A DNA stretch of 5,175 bases from an uncultured Actinomycetes bacterium (GCA_937888775.1 CALAQT010000438.1:1-5175), one strand, 5' to 3'. Positions 1 to 5,175 are shown, counted from the stretch's first letter. The notes: generated from the letters alone by a model not told the origin. Numbers and translations: made by a program.

Positions 1-320
1 TCCCGCGTGAACTCGACACTTTGCGGCGGAAGGCGGTGGCTCCCCCTCTGATCGAGGAGGAGCAGTCCTCCAGCACCATCCGCTCGCAGCCGCTTCGCCG
101 CTTGATGAGTGGCCCGGCCAGATGGCCGCTTGCGCGATAGCCGACCCGAAGCAAAAGTCGGCGACGAGGATTCGTCTAGCGACGGACGTAGGCACCGAAG
201 CCGCCAGCCGGGCACTCGCGCAGCGTTCAGCTTGACGAAGCGAGACCTAGGGGGAGCATTGGTCCCGTCGCACGGGAGCATGCCCATGCGTGTCTGCGAT
301 GCCCCGTGTATGTTGCCGGC
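1..320. other. Left-edge region without a supportable gene
   Basis: No reading frame here looks like a real protein; the frames that stay open are arginine/proline/serine-rich and resemble antisense or out-of-frame translation of GC-rich DNA. Two small hairpins are visible: GGAGGA/TCCTCC at 56-61 and 66-71 (4-base loop), and TCCCGT/ACGGGA at 263-268 and 272-277 (3-base loop). The second lies about 45 bases ahead of the SnoaL-like gene and could be a leader structure or operator. A TTGACG at 232-237 is not followed by a convincing -10 hexamer, so I do not call a promoter. Confidence 0.5.
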
Positions 321-758
321 ATGGATCTTGCGTCGATACCTGGGGCCTCCACGCCGTCCCGGGCGGTCTGGGAGCTCGCGATGCGTGCCTCGGCGGCGTG
401 GTCGAGTCAGGATCCTGAGGGTGTCGCTGCGTGCTACGAGGAGACTGCGTCGCTGACGATCAACAATGGCGTTCCTGCCACCGGCCGGGTCGAGCTCGCA
501 GCGACCGCCGCGGGCTATATGGAGGCCTTCCCGGATCTTCAGGTGACCCTCGATGATCTCCACGTCGCGGGGGACTCCGCGTTCTGGGTCTGGACGCTCA
601 CCGGTACCAACAACGGCCCGGGCGGAACGGGTAATGCGGTGCGCGTCAGCGGCATCGAGGTGTGGCGGATCGGCGCATCCGGGCTGGTGGCCAGCTCGAC
701 CGGCTATTACGACGCCGCCACTTACGAGCGTCAGGTCGCCCACGGCAACGACGGCTAA
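321..758 (+). CDS. SnoaL-like / NTF2-fold small protein (ester cyclase-like family)
   Basis: A 145-residue protein of the SnoaL-like, NTF2-fold superfamily, small cone-shaped alpha+beta proteins that include polyketide cyclases, isomerases and many members of unknown substrate. Seen in the sequence, numbered from ATG 321: an N-terminal helix with AAW near residue 27 and a DPEGVAACYEE segment; FPDLQV at 70-75; DLHVAGD at 79-85; the strand WVWTLTGTNNGP at 89-100; GIEVWRI at 111-117; and a closing GYYD at 128-131. This order matches the family, and the length is typical for a single-domain member. The usual acidic-then-aromatic motif (like IVEHW) before the last strand is replaced by LVASSTGYYD, so catalytic activity cannot be assumed. 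An in-frame GTG at 306 would add five residues (VYVAG); neither start has a clear Shine-Dalgarno sequence, and I prefer the ATG. It stands alone, with non-coding DNA on both sides. It is probably cytoplasmic, with no signal peptide. Confidence 0.82.
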   Translation: MDLASIPGASTPSRAVWELAMRASAAWSSQDPEGVAACYEETASLTINNGVPATGRVELAATAAGYMEAFPDLQVTLDDLHVAGDSAFWVWTLTGTNNGPGGTGNAVRVSGIEVWRIGASGLVASSTGYYDAATYERQVAHGNDG

Positions 759-1079
759 CCCGCCGACGCCAGCGCACCTGCTTTGCCGCTGAAGCGGCCA
801 CGCTGGGCGGCGACGTTGCGCTGCTCCAATAGGCGTAATCCGGCAGCGCGTAGCGGCTTGCGCGCGAGTGCTTTCGCGATCGGGGTGCTCTCACACCGGA
901 CGATCCCTATGGCGACGATGCGATCGCCCGATCGAGTTCTGCTGGCGCCAGCTCGGCGCGATCGCTTTCGCCCATCAGCGAGCGTTGGTGGGCGACGCGC
1001 TTCTGGCGACTTGCGAGCCCAGCTCCGTGGGGGCGGCTCTGCCCTGCTTTGGCGTCGCGACGAGCATGTCGCCGCTTCC

Positions 1080-1094
1080 GCTCGCACTGCGAGC
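1080..1094. repeat. Short hairpin next to the long inverted repeat
   Basis: GCTCGCA at 1080-1086 pairs with TGCGAGC at 1088-1094 around a single central base. It lies immediately left of the larger foldback at 1102-1153, so the two could form tandem stems. A one-base loop cannot form without opening the inner pairs; as double-stranded DNA it is simply a near-palindrome. Confidence 0.45.
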
Positions 1095-1101
1095 AGCACT
1101 G

Positions 1102-1153
1102 AGCCGATTGCCAGGTCGAGCAGCCGCTGCTCGACCTGGCAATGAGATCGGCT
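1102..1153. repeat. Long near-perfect inverted repeat (17-bp arms)
   Basis: ATTGCCAGGTCGAGCAG at 1107-1123 and its exact reverse complement at 1127-1143 flank a 3-base centre CCG. In an alternative outer pairing, AGCCGAT at 1102-1108 matches ATCGGCT at 1147-1153, with unpaired bases on the right side only, so the foldback can extend over about 50 bases. No T-run follows on either strand, so this is not a classic intrinsic terminator. It could be a terminator for the SnoaL-like gene, a protein-binding palindrome or a remnant of a small repeat element. The structure is read directly; the role is unknown. Confidence 0.8.
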
Positions 1154-1300
1154 ACTGGTCCGGCTGCTCCTGGCAGAGGCGAAGCAGGACCGATGCTCTC
1201 CTCTTGACACGGGTACGAGGTGTTGAAGCGGTCTCGTCGAGAGCTCTGCTCTGCTGTCCACGCGGTAGTTCTCCTTCGCGGAGTGCAGTCACGGCCGTTT

Positions 1301-1347
1301 GAGCCGGACCGGGTTCCACGGAGACTCCATGGAACCCGGCCTGGCTC
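1301..1347. repeat. Strong inverted repeat upstream of the PD40 gene
   Basis: CCGGGTTCCA at 1309-1318 is perfectly complementary to TGGAACCCGG at 1330-1339 across an 11-base loop. After a three-base internal mismatch zone, GAGCC (1301-1305) pairs again with GGCTC (1343-1347). It lies about 107 bases before the PD40 start. With no following T-run it is an unlikely simple terminator; an operator, attenuator or leader-RNA structure for the downstream gene fits as well. The fold is seen in the sequence; the role is inferred. Confidence 0.7.
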
Positions 1348-1440
1348 AGGCGCTGGTCGTGGTGTGCGTGTGTGGGGCTGTGGTTGCCGGCGGTGGGTGG
1401 GCGTTGGCCGCGCCGGGTGTTTGCGACGTTGGAGCGGAGT

Positions 1441-1444
1441 GGAG
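1441..1444 (+). promoter_or_regulatory. Ribosome binding site of the PD40 gene
   Basis: GGAG at 1441-1444 (within GTGGAGAT) sits nine bases before the GTG at 1454. This is the main reason for choosing that GTG over the in-frame GTG at 1472 as the start. Confidence 0.6.
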
Positions 1445-1453
1445 ATTTGACGG

Positions 1454-2428
1454 GTGGTAGTCTCGTCATTCGTGAGGTGGCGTGGGTTCGTCAGTCGGGG
1501 GCTGCGGCAGACGTTGCTGGCGATGTCGGCTGTTCTTGGGTTGCTCGCGCTCGCTCCCGCGCACGCCGCCGCTACGTTTCCCGGCCGCAACGGCTTGATC
1601 GCGTGGTCCTACATGGTGAACGGAAACGAGGGGCCGACTCCTCCGCAGTACGGCCTCCTGAAGGTCGCGGGGTTCGGCGGGGGGGACCACAGCCTGCGCT
1701 CGTGTAGCACCTTCGGCTACTGCGAGGAATGGGCTGACGTCTCCTACTCCCCGAACGGCCGCCAGTTGGCGTGGGATATCTACACCCCCGGTGCGTCGCG
1801 TGTGATCCTCGCCGACGCCGATGGACCGCACGCGGTAACGGTTGTGGTCGGATTCGATCCGAGCTTCTCGCCGTCTGGCCGGCGGCTCATCTATGTTCGC
1901 CCGTACGGCCACATTTACCAGATCGTCACCAGCAATCTCCACGGTAAGGACGTCCAAAAGCTCCTGGGTGTGACGACCGCCGCCGATCCGCAGATCTCGC
2001 CCAACGGCAAACAGATCCTGTTCGCGCGCGGGACGACAATCTGGATCATGGATGCCAACGGGCGCGACGCGAAGCCGATCATCGCGAGTGGCAAGGCCCC
2101 GGATTGGGCGCCGCGCGGGACCGAGATCGCGTACGTCGGGGTCAAGTCCGCCCGCGTGTACACAGCACGACCGGACGGCGCGGATAGGCACGAGCTGCCG
2201 GCTGACGGCCTGTGCTATCCGCCTTCTTGCGGAGGTGGGAGCAACAGCAACTTCGCGATCTTCTCTCCCAACGGCAGATACGTGGCGTTCGACGACATCG
2301 ACGGGTCGGGCGATCCGGGCGTTTACACAATGCCCGCCAACGGTGGGGCCGCGAAGGGCATCGACTCCGTATGGACCGACGACGCCGGTGGCTCGGCGCT
2401 CGGCATGAGCTGGCAGTCGCTCCACTAA
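1454..2428 (+). CDS. Exported PD40/TolB-type WD40-like beta-propeller protein
   Basis: A 324-residue secreted protein with PD40 (WD40-like, TolB-type) repeats, which form beta-propellers used for protein-protein contacts or as scaffolds outside the cytoplasm. The N-terminus has arginines at 8, 10, 15 and 18, then a hydrophobic stretch LLAMSAVLGLLALAP at about 21-35 and an AHA/AA cleavage site near residue 38. This is a good Sec signal peptide with no lipobox cysteine. The mature protein begins near FPGRNGLIAWS. Five PD40 cores are visible: YSPNGRQLAW (98-107), FSPSGRRLIY (138-147), ISPNGKQILF (181-190), WAPRGTEIAY (218-227) and FSPNGRYVAF (270-279). A sixth blade could be built from the N-terminal FPGRNGLIAW and the C-terminal GMSWQS. 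The four cysteines (84, 90, 254, 259) form two close pairs. There is no enzymatic domain, and it is not TolB itself because no Tol-Pal genes or TolB N-terminal domain are present. GTG start; it is monocistronic and convergent with the relaxase. Confidence 0.85.
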   Translation: MVVSSFVRWRGFVSRGLRQTLLAMSAVLGLLALAPAHAAATFPGRNGLIAWSYMVNGNEGPTPPQYGLLKVAGFGGGDHSLRSCSTFGYCEEWADVSYSPNGRQLAWDIYTPGASRVILADADGPHAVTVVVGFDPSFSPSGRRLIYVRPYGHIYQIVTSNLHGKDVQKLLGVTTAADPQISPNGKQILFARGTTIWIMDANGRDAKPIIASGKAPDWAPRGTEIAYVGVKSARVYTARPDGADRHELPADGLCYPPSCGGGSNSNFAIFSPNGRYVAFDDIDGSGDPGVYTMPANGGAAKGIDSVWTDDAGGSALGMSWQSLH

Positions 2429-2746
2429 CCGCGGCTCTTCGAAACGCGTCGAGAGGCGTATTCAGCGCCGGCGTTACCCCGATTCGCGCGGACCCCTGCG
2501 CGGCTCTAGCTTGCTGGACAGGAGCAAGCAGGCGCCCGCAGGCTTCGCCCTCCCCCTGTGTACAACGCACTGGGCCACTCGCGCCCGGAAAGACCCGCTC
2601 TTGACCCGCCGCGAGACTCCGTGGTGATCCCTCCGGAAACCCGGAATGCGCGGCGAGCAGGGCGCTCGCAACCGCCCAAGAGCAGCCACGCCGTCCCGGC
2701 GATCGACCTGCGCGCTCCTGGTGCGCTGCGGCTGCGCTCCCCGGGC
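2429..2746. other. Convergent intergenic region between PD40 and relaxase genes
   Basis: The PD40 gene (plus) and relaxase gene (minus) end facing each other across 318 bases. Frames that stay open here on either strand have arginine- and proline-rich translations with no motifs, and I call no gene. It contains a hairpin at 2509-2529 and a weaker imperfect stem just after the PD40 stop (CTCTTCGA/TCGAGAG, about 2434-2456), either of which could help end transcription from one or both sides. Confidence 0.45.
2509..2529. terminator. Hairpin in the convergent intergenic space, possible terminator
   Basis: GCTTGCT at 2509-2515 and AGCAAGC at 2523-2529 form a perfect 7-bp stem with a 7-base loop (GGACAGG). 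No T-run follows on either strand, so termination is inferred only from its position between two converging genes. Its left arm is part of TAGCTTGCT, which recurs at 4803-4811. Confidence 0.3.
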
Positions 2747-4303
2747 CTACCGGCCAATGCCCGGCTCACGACCGGAGTCGCCGCGGCGACGAGGCGGCAG
2801 ATGATCAACGGCCGCGCCCGGAGCTAGGCCGGGTGTCCGCTGCGGCTGCCCGTCCGCGTGCGCTTGAGAGCGGCTCGCGAGCGCTTCGAGCTCCTGGCGG
2901 GCGGTCTGCTCGAGTTGGGCCGCACGGTCCGCGTCGCCGGCGGCGGCGTGCATCTCCCGCAGCGCGAGGGACAGGTCGATCATCTGTCGCATCAGCGCCG
3001 CGTTGGACGTGGATCCGGCCGCGACCGCGAGCAGCAGCTGCGCCGCGTTCCGGGTAGGCGGAAACGACTGCCACCGCCGGCGACGGACCTGCTCGCGGCG
3101 TAGCTGCCCGGAGCGCGCCAGCGACCTGGAGGCATCCGCGAGCGGACCGGGCTCGGGCTCGGTCCGAAGCGACCACGCGGCGAGAACTCCGGCGGCGTCA
3201 CGAGCCAGGTGCGCCCACGTCCCACGATCATCGACCGGCACCTGACGCAGCCGCTCGCGAAGCTCAGCGAGCTCCAGCGCGCACCGCGCCTCCAACTCGG
3301 GCGATGGCAAGGAGCTGCTCCACCGCGACGGCCGATCTGCCCCGCGAGACGCCCACACCGCAGCGGGCTGCTCGACGCCAAGCGCCGGCCACGTCGCCCG
3401 CAACCGGGGAAGCGTGAGCTCGCGGCTGAGGCGCCCGCCGCCATACCACGCCGGTCGCTGCCCTCCGAGCGCCGGGAGAGCAACTGAGTAGCCGACCACC
3501 TCGCCGCGGTTACCCTCGGCGAACCGTGGCCGGCACAGCACTCCTTCCCCGAGCAGCCGCCCCACGAAGTCCGCCTCATCGCCCGCAGCCGCCGCGCACG
3601 CCCGCACGACCCGCTCAAGCACCCTGCGGCTCCCGCGCTCGGGATGCTCACCGTGCTCGCCTACCGGCCGGCCACGCCGCCGATCGACGCTCAGCTCGCC
3701 GGCTTTGATCCCGCGCTCCCCGGCGCCGCGGGAGCGTGCCTCCAACGATCGCAACCCGAAGTCGCGCTCCAGCTCACGGCACGCCTGCTGCGAGCGCGGT
3801 CGGTCGTAGTGCACGTTGGCCGTGCTGCCGTCCTCGGCGACCAGCGCGACGACCACGTGCACATGGTCTGATCCTCCCGCCGAGCGGCCGTGCCGAACCG
3901 CGACCCAGCGGCACTGCGCTCGCGCGCGCTCACCCGCGAACCCGAGCTGCTCCACGAACCTTTCGGTGATCTGCGCCCACCGCGCGTCGTCGAGCTCGGG
4001 CTCATCCGGATGCAAGGACAGCGAGCAGTGCCACACGTGCGCCTCGCGTGACCCGACCACCCGGCCGTTCTGATCGCGCTCGGCGATCTGCACCTTCGTG
4101 CCGAACACCTCCCGCGGCTCATCCAGAAACCTCGCCAGCTCGCCGGCGTCCCGCAGCTCGAGCAGCCGGCCGCCCGCACATAACCTCGCCTCAGGCGACC
4201 CAGCCACCAGGTGCGGGTCCTGATGCTCCTCGCGGCGTCCCTGCCCGAGCAGGTAGCGCAGCACCCCGAGCGTGTTCCCCCCGTGTGTGATGTTCGGGAT
4301 CAC
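2747..4303 (-). CDS. Relaxase / mobilization nuclease (MOBP-like)
   Basis: A 518-residue relaxase that would nick one strand at oriT, stay bound to the 5' end and pilot it into a recipient cell. N-terminal relaxase domain (about 1-190): RYLLGQGRREEHQDPHLVAG at 16-35 with Tyr17, a motif typical of actinobacterial plasmid relaxases; HVWHCSLSLHPDE at 89-101; CRWVAVRHG at 131-139; and the metal-binding SDHVHVVV at 145-152, giving the His set H92/H147/H149. The nicking tyrosine is probably Tyr17, by position. Residues about 330-480 are helical and charged, including a probable coiled-coil stretch (436-479), and the last 40 residues are Pro/Arg-rich and low in complexity. The GTG start shares GTGA with the mobC stop, so translation is probably coupled. 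Length is in the usual range and the frame is intact. No primase or helicase domain is evident, and no coupling protein or secretion gene is near, so transfer would need a helper element. Confidence 0.88.
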   Translation of the reverse strand: MIPNITHGGNTLGVLRYLLGQGRREEHQDPHLVAGSPEARLCAGGRLLELRDAGELARFLDEPREVFGTKVQIAERDQNGRVVGSREAHVWHCSLSLHPDEPELDDARWAQITERFVEQLGFAGERARAQCRWVAVRHGRSAGGSDHVHVVVALVAEDGSTANVHYDRPRSQQACRELERDFGLRSLEARSRGAGERGIKAGELSVDRRRGRPVGEHGEHPERGSRRVLERVVRACAAAAGDEADFVGRLLGEGVLCRPRFAEGNRGEVVGYSVALPALGGQRPAWYGGGRLSRELTLPRLRATWPALGVEQPAAVWASRGADRPSRWSSSLPSPELEARCALELAELRERLRQVPVDDRGTWAHLARDAAGVLAAWSLRTEPEPGPLADASRSLARSGQLRREQVRRRRWQSFPPTRNAAQLLLAVAAGSTSNAALMRQMIDLSLALREMHAAAGDADRAAQLEQTARQELEALASRSQAHADGQPQRTPGLAPGAAVDHLPPRRRGDSGREPGIGR

Positions 4304-4689
4304 CGCCGGACTCCGGTCAACGAGCGCAGCCTCATCACGAGGTCCTCGACCTCGCCAAGCGTCCCCTCCAACCGCGCACGGGTCCCGACCTCGCCGGTGA
4401 TGTTCGCCGCCCGGGCGAGCTGGTTGACGTTGTTCGCAACCGTCGCCAACAACCGCCGGACCTCGAACAGCTCCACGACCATCCGCTTGCGCTCGGTCGG
4501 CGTCTCCATGCCCTCAAGCGCGGCCTCGACCAGCAGCCGCGGAACCGACACGCCGAGCTCGGCCGCCCGAGCACGCAGCTGATCCCGCTCCGCCTCCGTC
4601 AGCTTGACCTGCTGAAACACGCGCCGCGGTTCGCGTTCCCTGTCACGCCGTGCTCGCCCCAGCGACGCCTTCTCCGGGCCGGCGCTCAC
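4300..4689 (-). CDS. mobC: MobC-like ribbon-helix-helix mobilization accessory protein
   Basis: A 129-residue protein of the bacterial MobC type, a relaxosome accessory factor that binds near oriT and helps open the DNA for the relaxase. A basic N-terminus (about 11-23, rich in Arg) leads into FQQVKLTEAERDQLRARAAELGVSVPRLLVEAA (positions 25-57), which reads as a ribbon-helix-helix DNA-binding unit: a short strand, then two helices. The C-terminal half has LLATVANNVNQLARAAN at 80-96, the NNVNQ(I/L)AR signature of the family, followed by an amphipathic helix (about 106-124). It is first in the operon and overlaps the relaxase by four bases. The start is GTG; the only upstream Shine-Dalgarno-like sequence is a weak GAAGG ten bases away. 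It may autoregulate, as many RHH mobilization proteins do, through the inverted repeats just upstream. The gene symbol is by family resemblance. Confidence 0.87.
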   Translation of the reverse strand: MSAGPEKASLGRARRDREREPRRVFQQVKLTEAERDQLRARAAELGVSVPRLLVEAALEGMETPTERKRMVVELFEVRRLLATVANNVNQLARAANITGEVGTRARLEGTLGEVEDLVMRLRSLTGVRR

Positions 4690-4718
4690 AGCGTCGACGC
4701 CTTCAGCCAGCGCAGCGA

Positions 4719-4736
4719 CCCGCCCTCCAGGGCGGG
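4719..4736. repeat. GC-rich hairpin in the mobC leader
   Basis: CCCGCCCT at 4719-4726 pairs with AGGGCGGG at 4729-4736; allowing a four-base TCCA loop gives a 7-bp all-GC stem. It lies 30 bases upstream of the mobC start, within its probable leader. It could be a relaxosome or repressor binding site, or an RNA hairpin damping mobC expression. Confidence 0.55.
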
Positions 4737-4750
4737 ACCAAACCGGCGTC

Positions 4751-4812
4751 CGCCTAGGCGCCGCCGGCGGCTAAGCGCGTGCGTAAGCACGTGCTTAGTC
4801 TATAGCTTGCTC
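4751..4812. other. oriT: Candidate origin of transfer (oriT): palindrome cluster beside an AT-rich patch
   Basis: Immediately upstream of the mobC-relaxase operon are three abutting inverted repeats: the perfect palindrome CGCCTAGGCG (4751-4760), the perfect palindrome GCCGCCGGCGGC (4760-4771), and CTAAGCGCGTGC (4771-4782) paired with GCACGTGCTTAG (4787-4798) across GTAA, with one G-T wobble in 12 pairs. Next to them the DNA turns AT-rich (28 G/C in the 60 bases 4801-4860). Known oriT sites commonly have an inverted repeat next to a nic site, upstream of the mob genes, so position and architecture fit. The arm TAAGCGCGTGCG shares 8 of 12 bases with the IncQ-type core TAAGTGCGCCCT as I recall it, which is suggestive only. 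The nic position cannot be fixed from sequence. The same repeats could be MobC operators over the operon promoter. Confidence 0.5.
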
Positions 4813-5118
4813 CCGCCGTTTAGATCGGTTTTTCTGTGTTAGCATGCTTCTCTCTGGGTTAGAGCTTGATGGTCTGCAGTTTGAGCGCTCTGAGCGGCAG
4901 CGCCGAGGACGGGGAACCAAAGCGCAGGCCGGAAAGACAACGTCAACGGCCGGCGATGAACTGCCCGTCCGATGTCGCCCGCCGGCGGTGGGGAAGCGAC
5001 GACGGAGCGAAGGCGACGAGTACGCCCGAACGCCATCAGGCGGGCGCCAGCGCGACCGCTGGCGAAGATTCATGAGAACATGTGTCCTTACTCGATTTGA
5101 GTGGATACGTCCGGTTGC
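4813..5118. other. Intergenic region right of the oriT-like site, hairpins only
   Basis: No protein with recognisable motifs is encoded here. A short frame beginning at TTG 4866 (or ATG 4957) and ending at 5075 gives a polar, low-complexity peptide without a ribosome binding site. Palindromes present: AGCATGCT (4841-4848), GAGCGCTC (4883-4890), and two adjacent stems, CGCC/GGCG (5031-5034 and 5039-5042) and CGCCAGCG/CGCTGGCG (5045-5052 and 5057-5064). The mobC promoter should lie in 4740-4870 on the minus strand; TATAGA at 4804-4799 (minus) is a possible -10, but no good -35 sits 16-18 bases upstream of it. Confidence 0.4.
5045..5064. repeat. Perfect 8-bp GC-rich hairpin
   Basis: CGCCAGCG (5045-5052) and CGCTGGCG (5057-5064) form a perfect stem with a CGAC loop, preceded at 5031-5042 by the smaller stem CGCC-ATCA-GGCG. 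No T-run follows directly. It may be a terminator-like or regulatory structure ahead of whatever lies beyond the right edge. Confidence 0.5.
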
Positions 5119-5175
5119 ATGGATAACGTCGCTGGACGGTGGAGATTCCGGAGTGTCCTGTTGCTGTGGACCACT
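5119..5175 (+). CDS. Possible start of a further gene, cut by the right edge
   Basis: An ATG at 5119 opens a frame that stays open to the window end, giving 19 residues (MDNVAGRWRFRSVLLLWTT). The basic stretch (R7, R9, R11) followed by a hydrophobic VLLLW resembles the beginning of a signal peptide or membrane segment. An in-frame GTG at 5101, directly after a TGA, is an alternative start. Neither start has a clear ribosome binding site, and 19 codons are too few to decide, so this is a tentative partial call. Confidence 0.22.
   Translation, partial: MDNVAGRWRFRSVLLLWTT

Larger units (their letters stand above)
759..1453. other. Long intergenic region with inverted repeats, no supportable gene
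   Basis: About 695 bases separate the SnoaL-like gene from the PD40 gene. Frames stay open on both strands (for example 755-1261 on minus and 783-1145 on plus), but their translations are rich in Arg, Ser, Ala and Cys, lack recognisable motifs and have no ribosome binding site. I therefore treat them as chance open frames or a decayed relic. Visible structure: two GCGATCGC palindromes (920-927 and 958-965), a 7-bp hairpin (1080-1094), a long perfect inverted repeat (1107-1143), a second strong hairpin (1301-1347) and a G/T-rich leader (about 1351-1445) before the PD40 gene. Confidence 0.5.

Noticed and set aside
920..965. Two GCGATCGC palindromes, as in the cyanobacterial HIP1 repeat
   Set aside because: Two copies of an 8-mer in GC-rich DNA are not striking, and the other genes do not suggest a cyanobacterium.
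1204..1209. TTGACA, a consensus -35 hexamer upstream of the PD40 gene
   Set aside because: No acceptable -10 element lies 16-19 bases downstream (the bases there are about AAGCGGTC), and it is about 245 bases from the start codon.
755..1261. A 168-codon minus-strand frame in the long intergenic region
   Set aside because: It has no recognisable domain, Arg/Ser/Ala-rich composition and no ribosome binding site, and it runs through the perfect inverted repeat at 1107-1143. Kept only as a finding about the region.
1351..1445. G/T-rich leader that might form a G-quadruplex
   Set aside because: The runs of three or more G (1374-1377, 1394-1396, 1398-1401, 1414-1416) are separated by loops that are too long and uneven for a confident call.
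1466..2425. A 319-codon open frame on the minus strand opposite the PD40 gene
   Set aside because: It is antisense to a convincing secreted propeller gene with a ribosome binding site. Its translation is arginine/valine-rich without motifs, as expected from GC-biased third positions.
2833..4582. Numerous open frames opposite or out of frame with the relaxase and mobC genes
   Set aside because: The minus-strand genes have clear relaxase and MobC motifs; the other frames are compositional shadows.
4866..5075. Small plus-strand frame right of the oriT-like region
   Set aside because: TTG start without a ribosome binding site, polar low-complexity translation and no family resemblance. It also spans the GAGCGCTC palindrome and the 5045-5064 hairpin.
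1..5175. Search for tRNA, rRNA, CRISPR arrays, insertion sequences and riboswitches
   Set aside because: By eye I saw no cloverleaf, no regularly spaced repeats, no transposase motif and no conserved riboswitch core. A fragment near 4858-4880 resembled a tRNA D-arm but had no matching acceptor or T-arm.

Overview
This is a GC-rich window from an actinobacterium-like genome. The best guess is the Thermoleophilia/Solirubrobacterales group. The basis is the exported PD40 propeller protein, whose mature N-terminus (FPGRNGLIAWS) is of a type common there, and an actinobacterial-style MobC/relaxase pair. This placement is inferred from recalled family resemblance, not from a search.

Layout: 1-320 holds no convincing gene. 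A small SnoaL-like/NTF2-fold protein lies at 321-758 (+). About 695 bases (759-1453) follow without a supportable gene; they carry two strong inverted repeats, at 1102-1153 and 1301-1347. A secreted PD40/TolB-type beta-propeller protein is at 1454-2428 (+), with a clear ribosome binding site and signal peptide. A 318-base convergent intergenic stretch (2429-2746) contains a small hairpin. The right half is a two-gene mobilization operon on the minus strand: mobC-like (4300-4689), then a MOB-type relaxase (2747-4303), the two overlapping by the four bases GTGA. Upstream of mobC, 4719-4812 carries a dense cluster of inverted repeats beside a locally AT-rich patch, which is the natural candidate for the origin of transfer (oriT). 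The last 300 bases show only hairpins and a possible start of a further gene at the right edge.

How the parts work together: the MobC-like ribbon-helix-helix protein would bind the oriT-like repeats and help the relaxase nick and lead one strand during conjugative transfer. No integrase, coupling protein or type IV secretion gene is visible, so this looks like a mobilizable rather than self-transmissible module, either part of an integrated element or a plasmid segment. The SnoaL-like and PD40 genes show no obvious functional tie to it. I did not find a clearly new system. The most interesting unexplained pieces are the oriT-like repeat cluster and the long perfect inverted repeat at 1107-1143.
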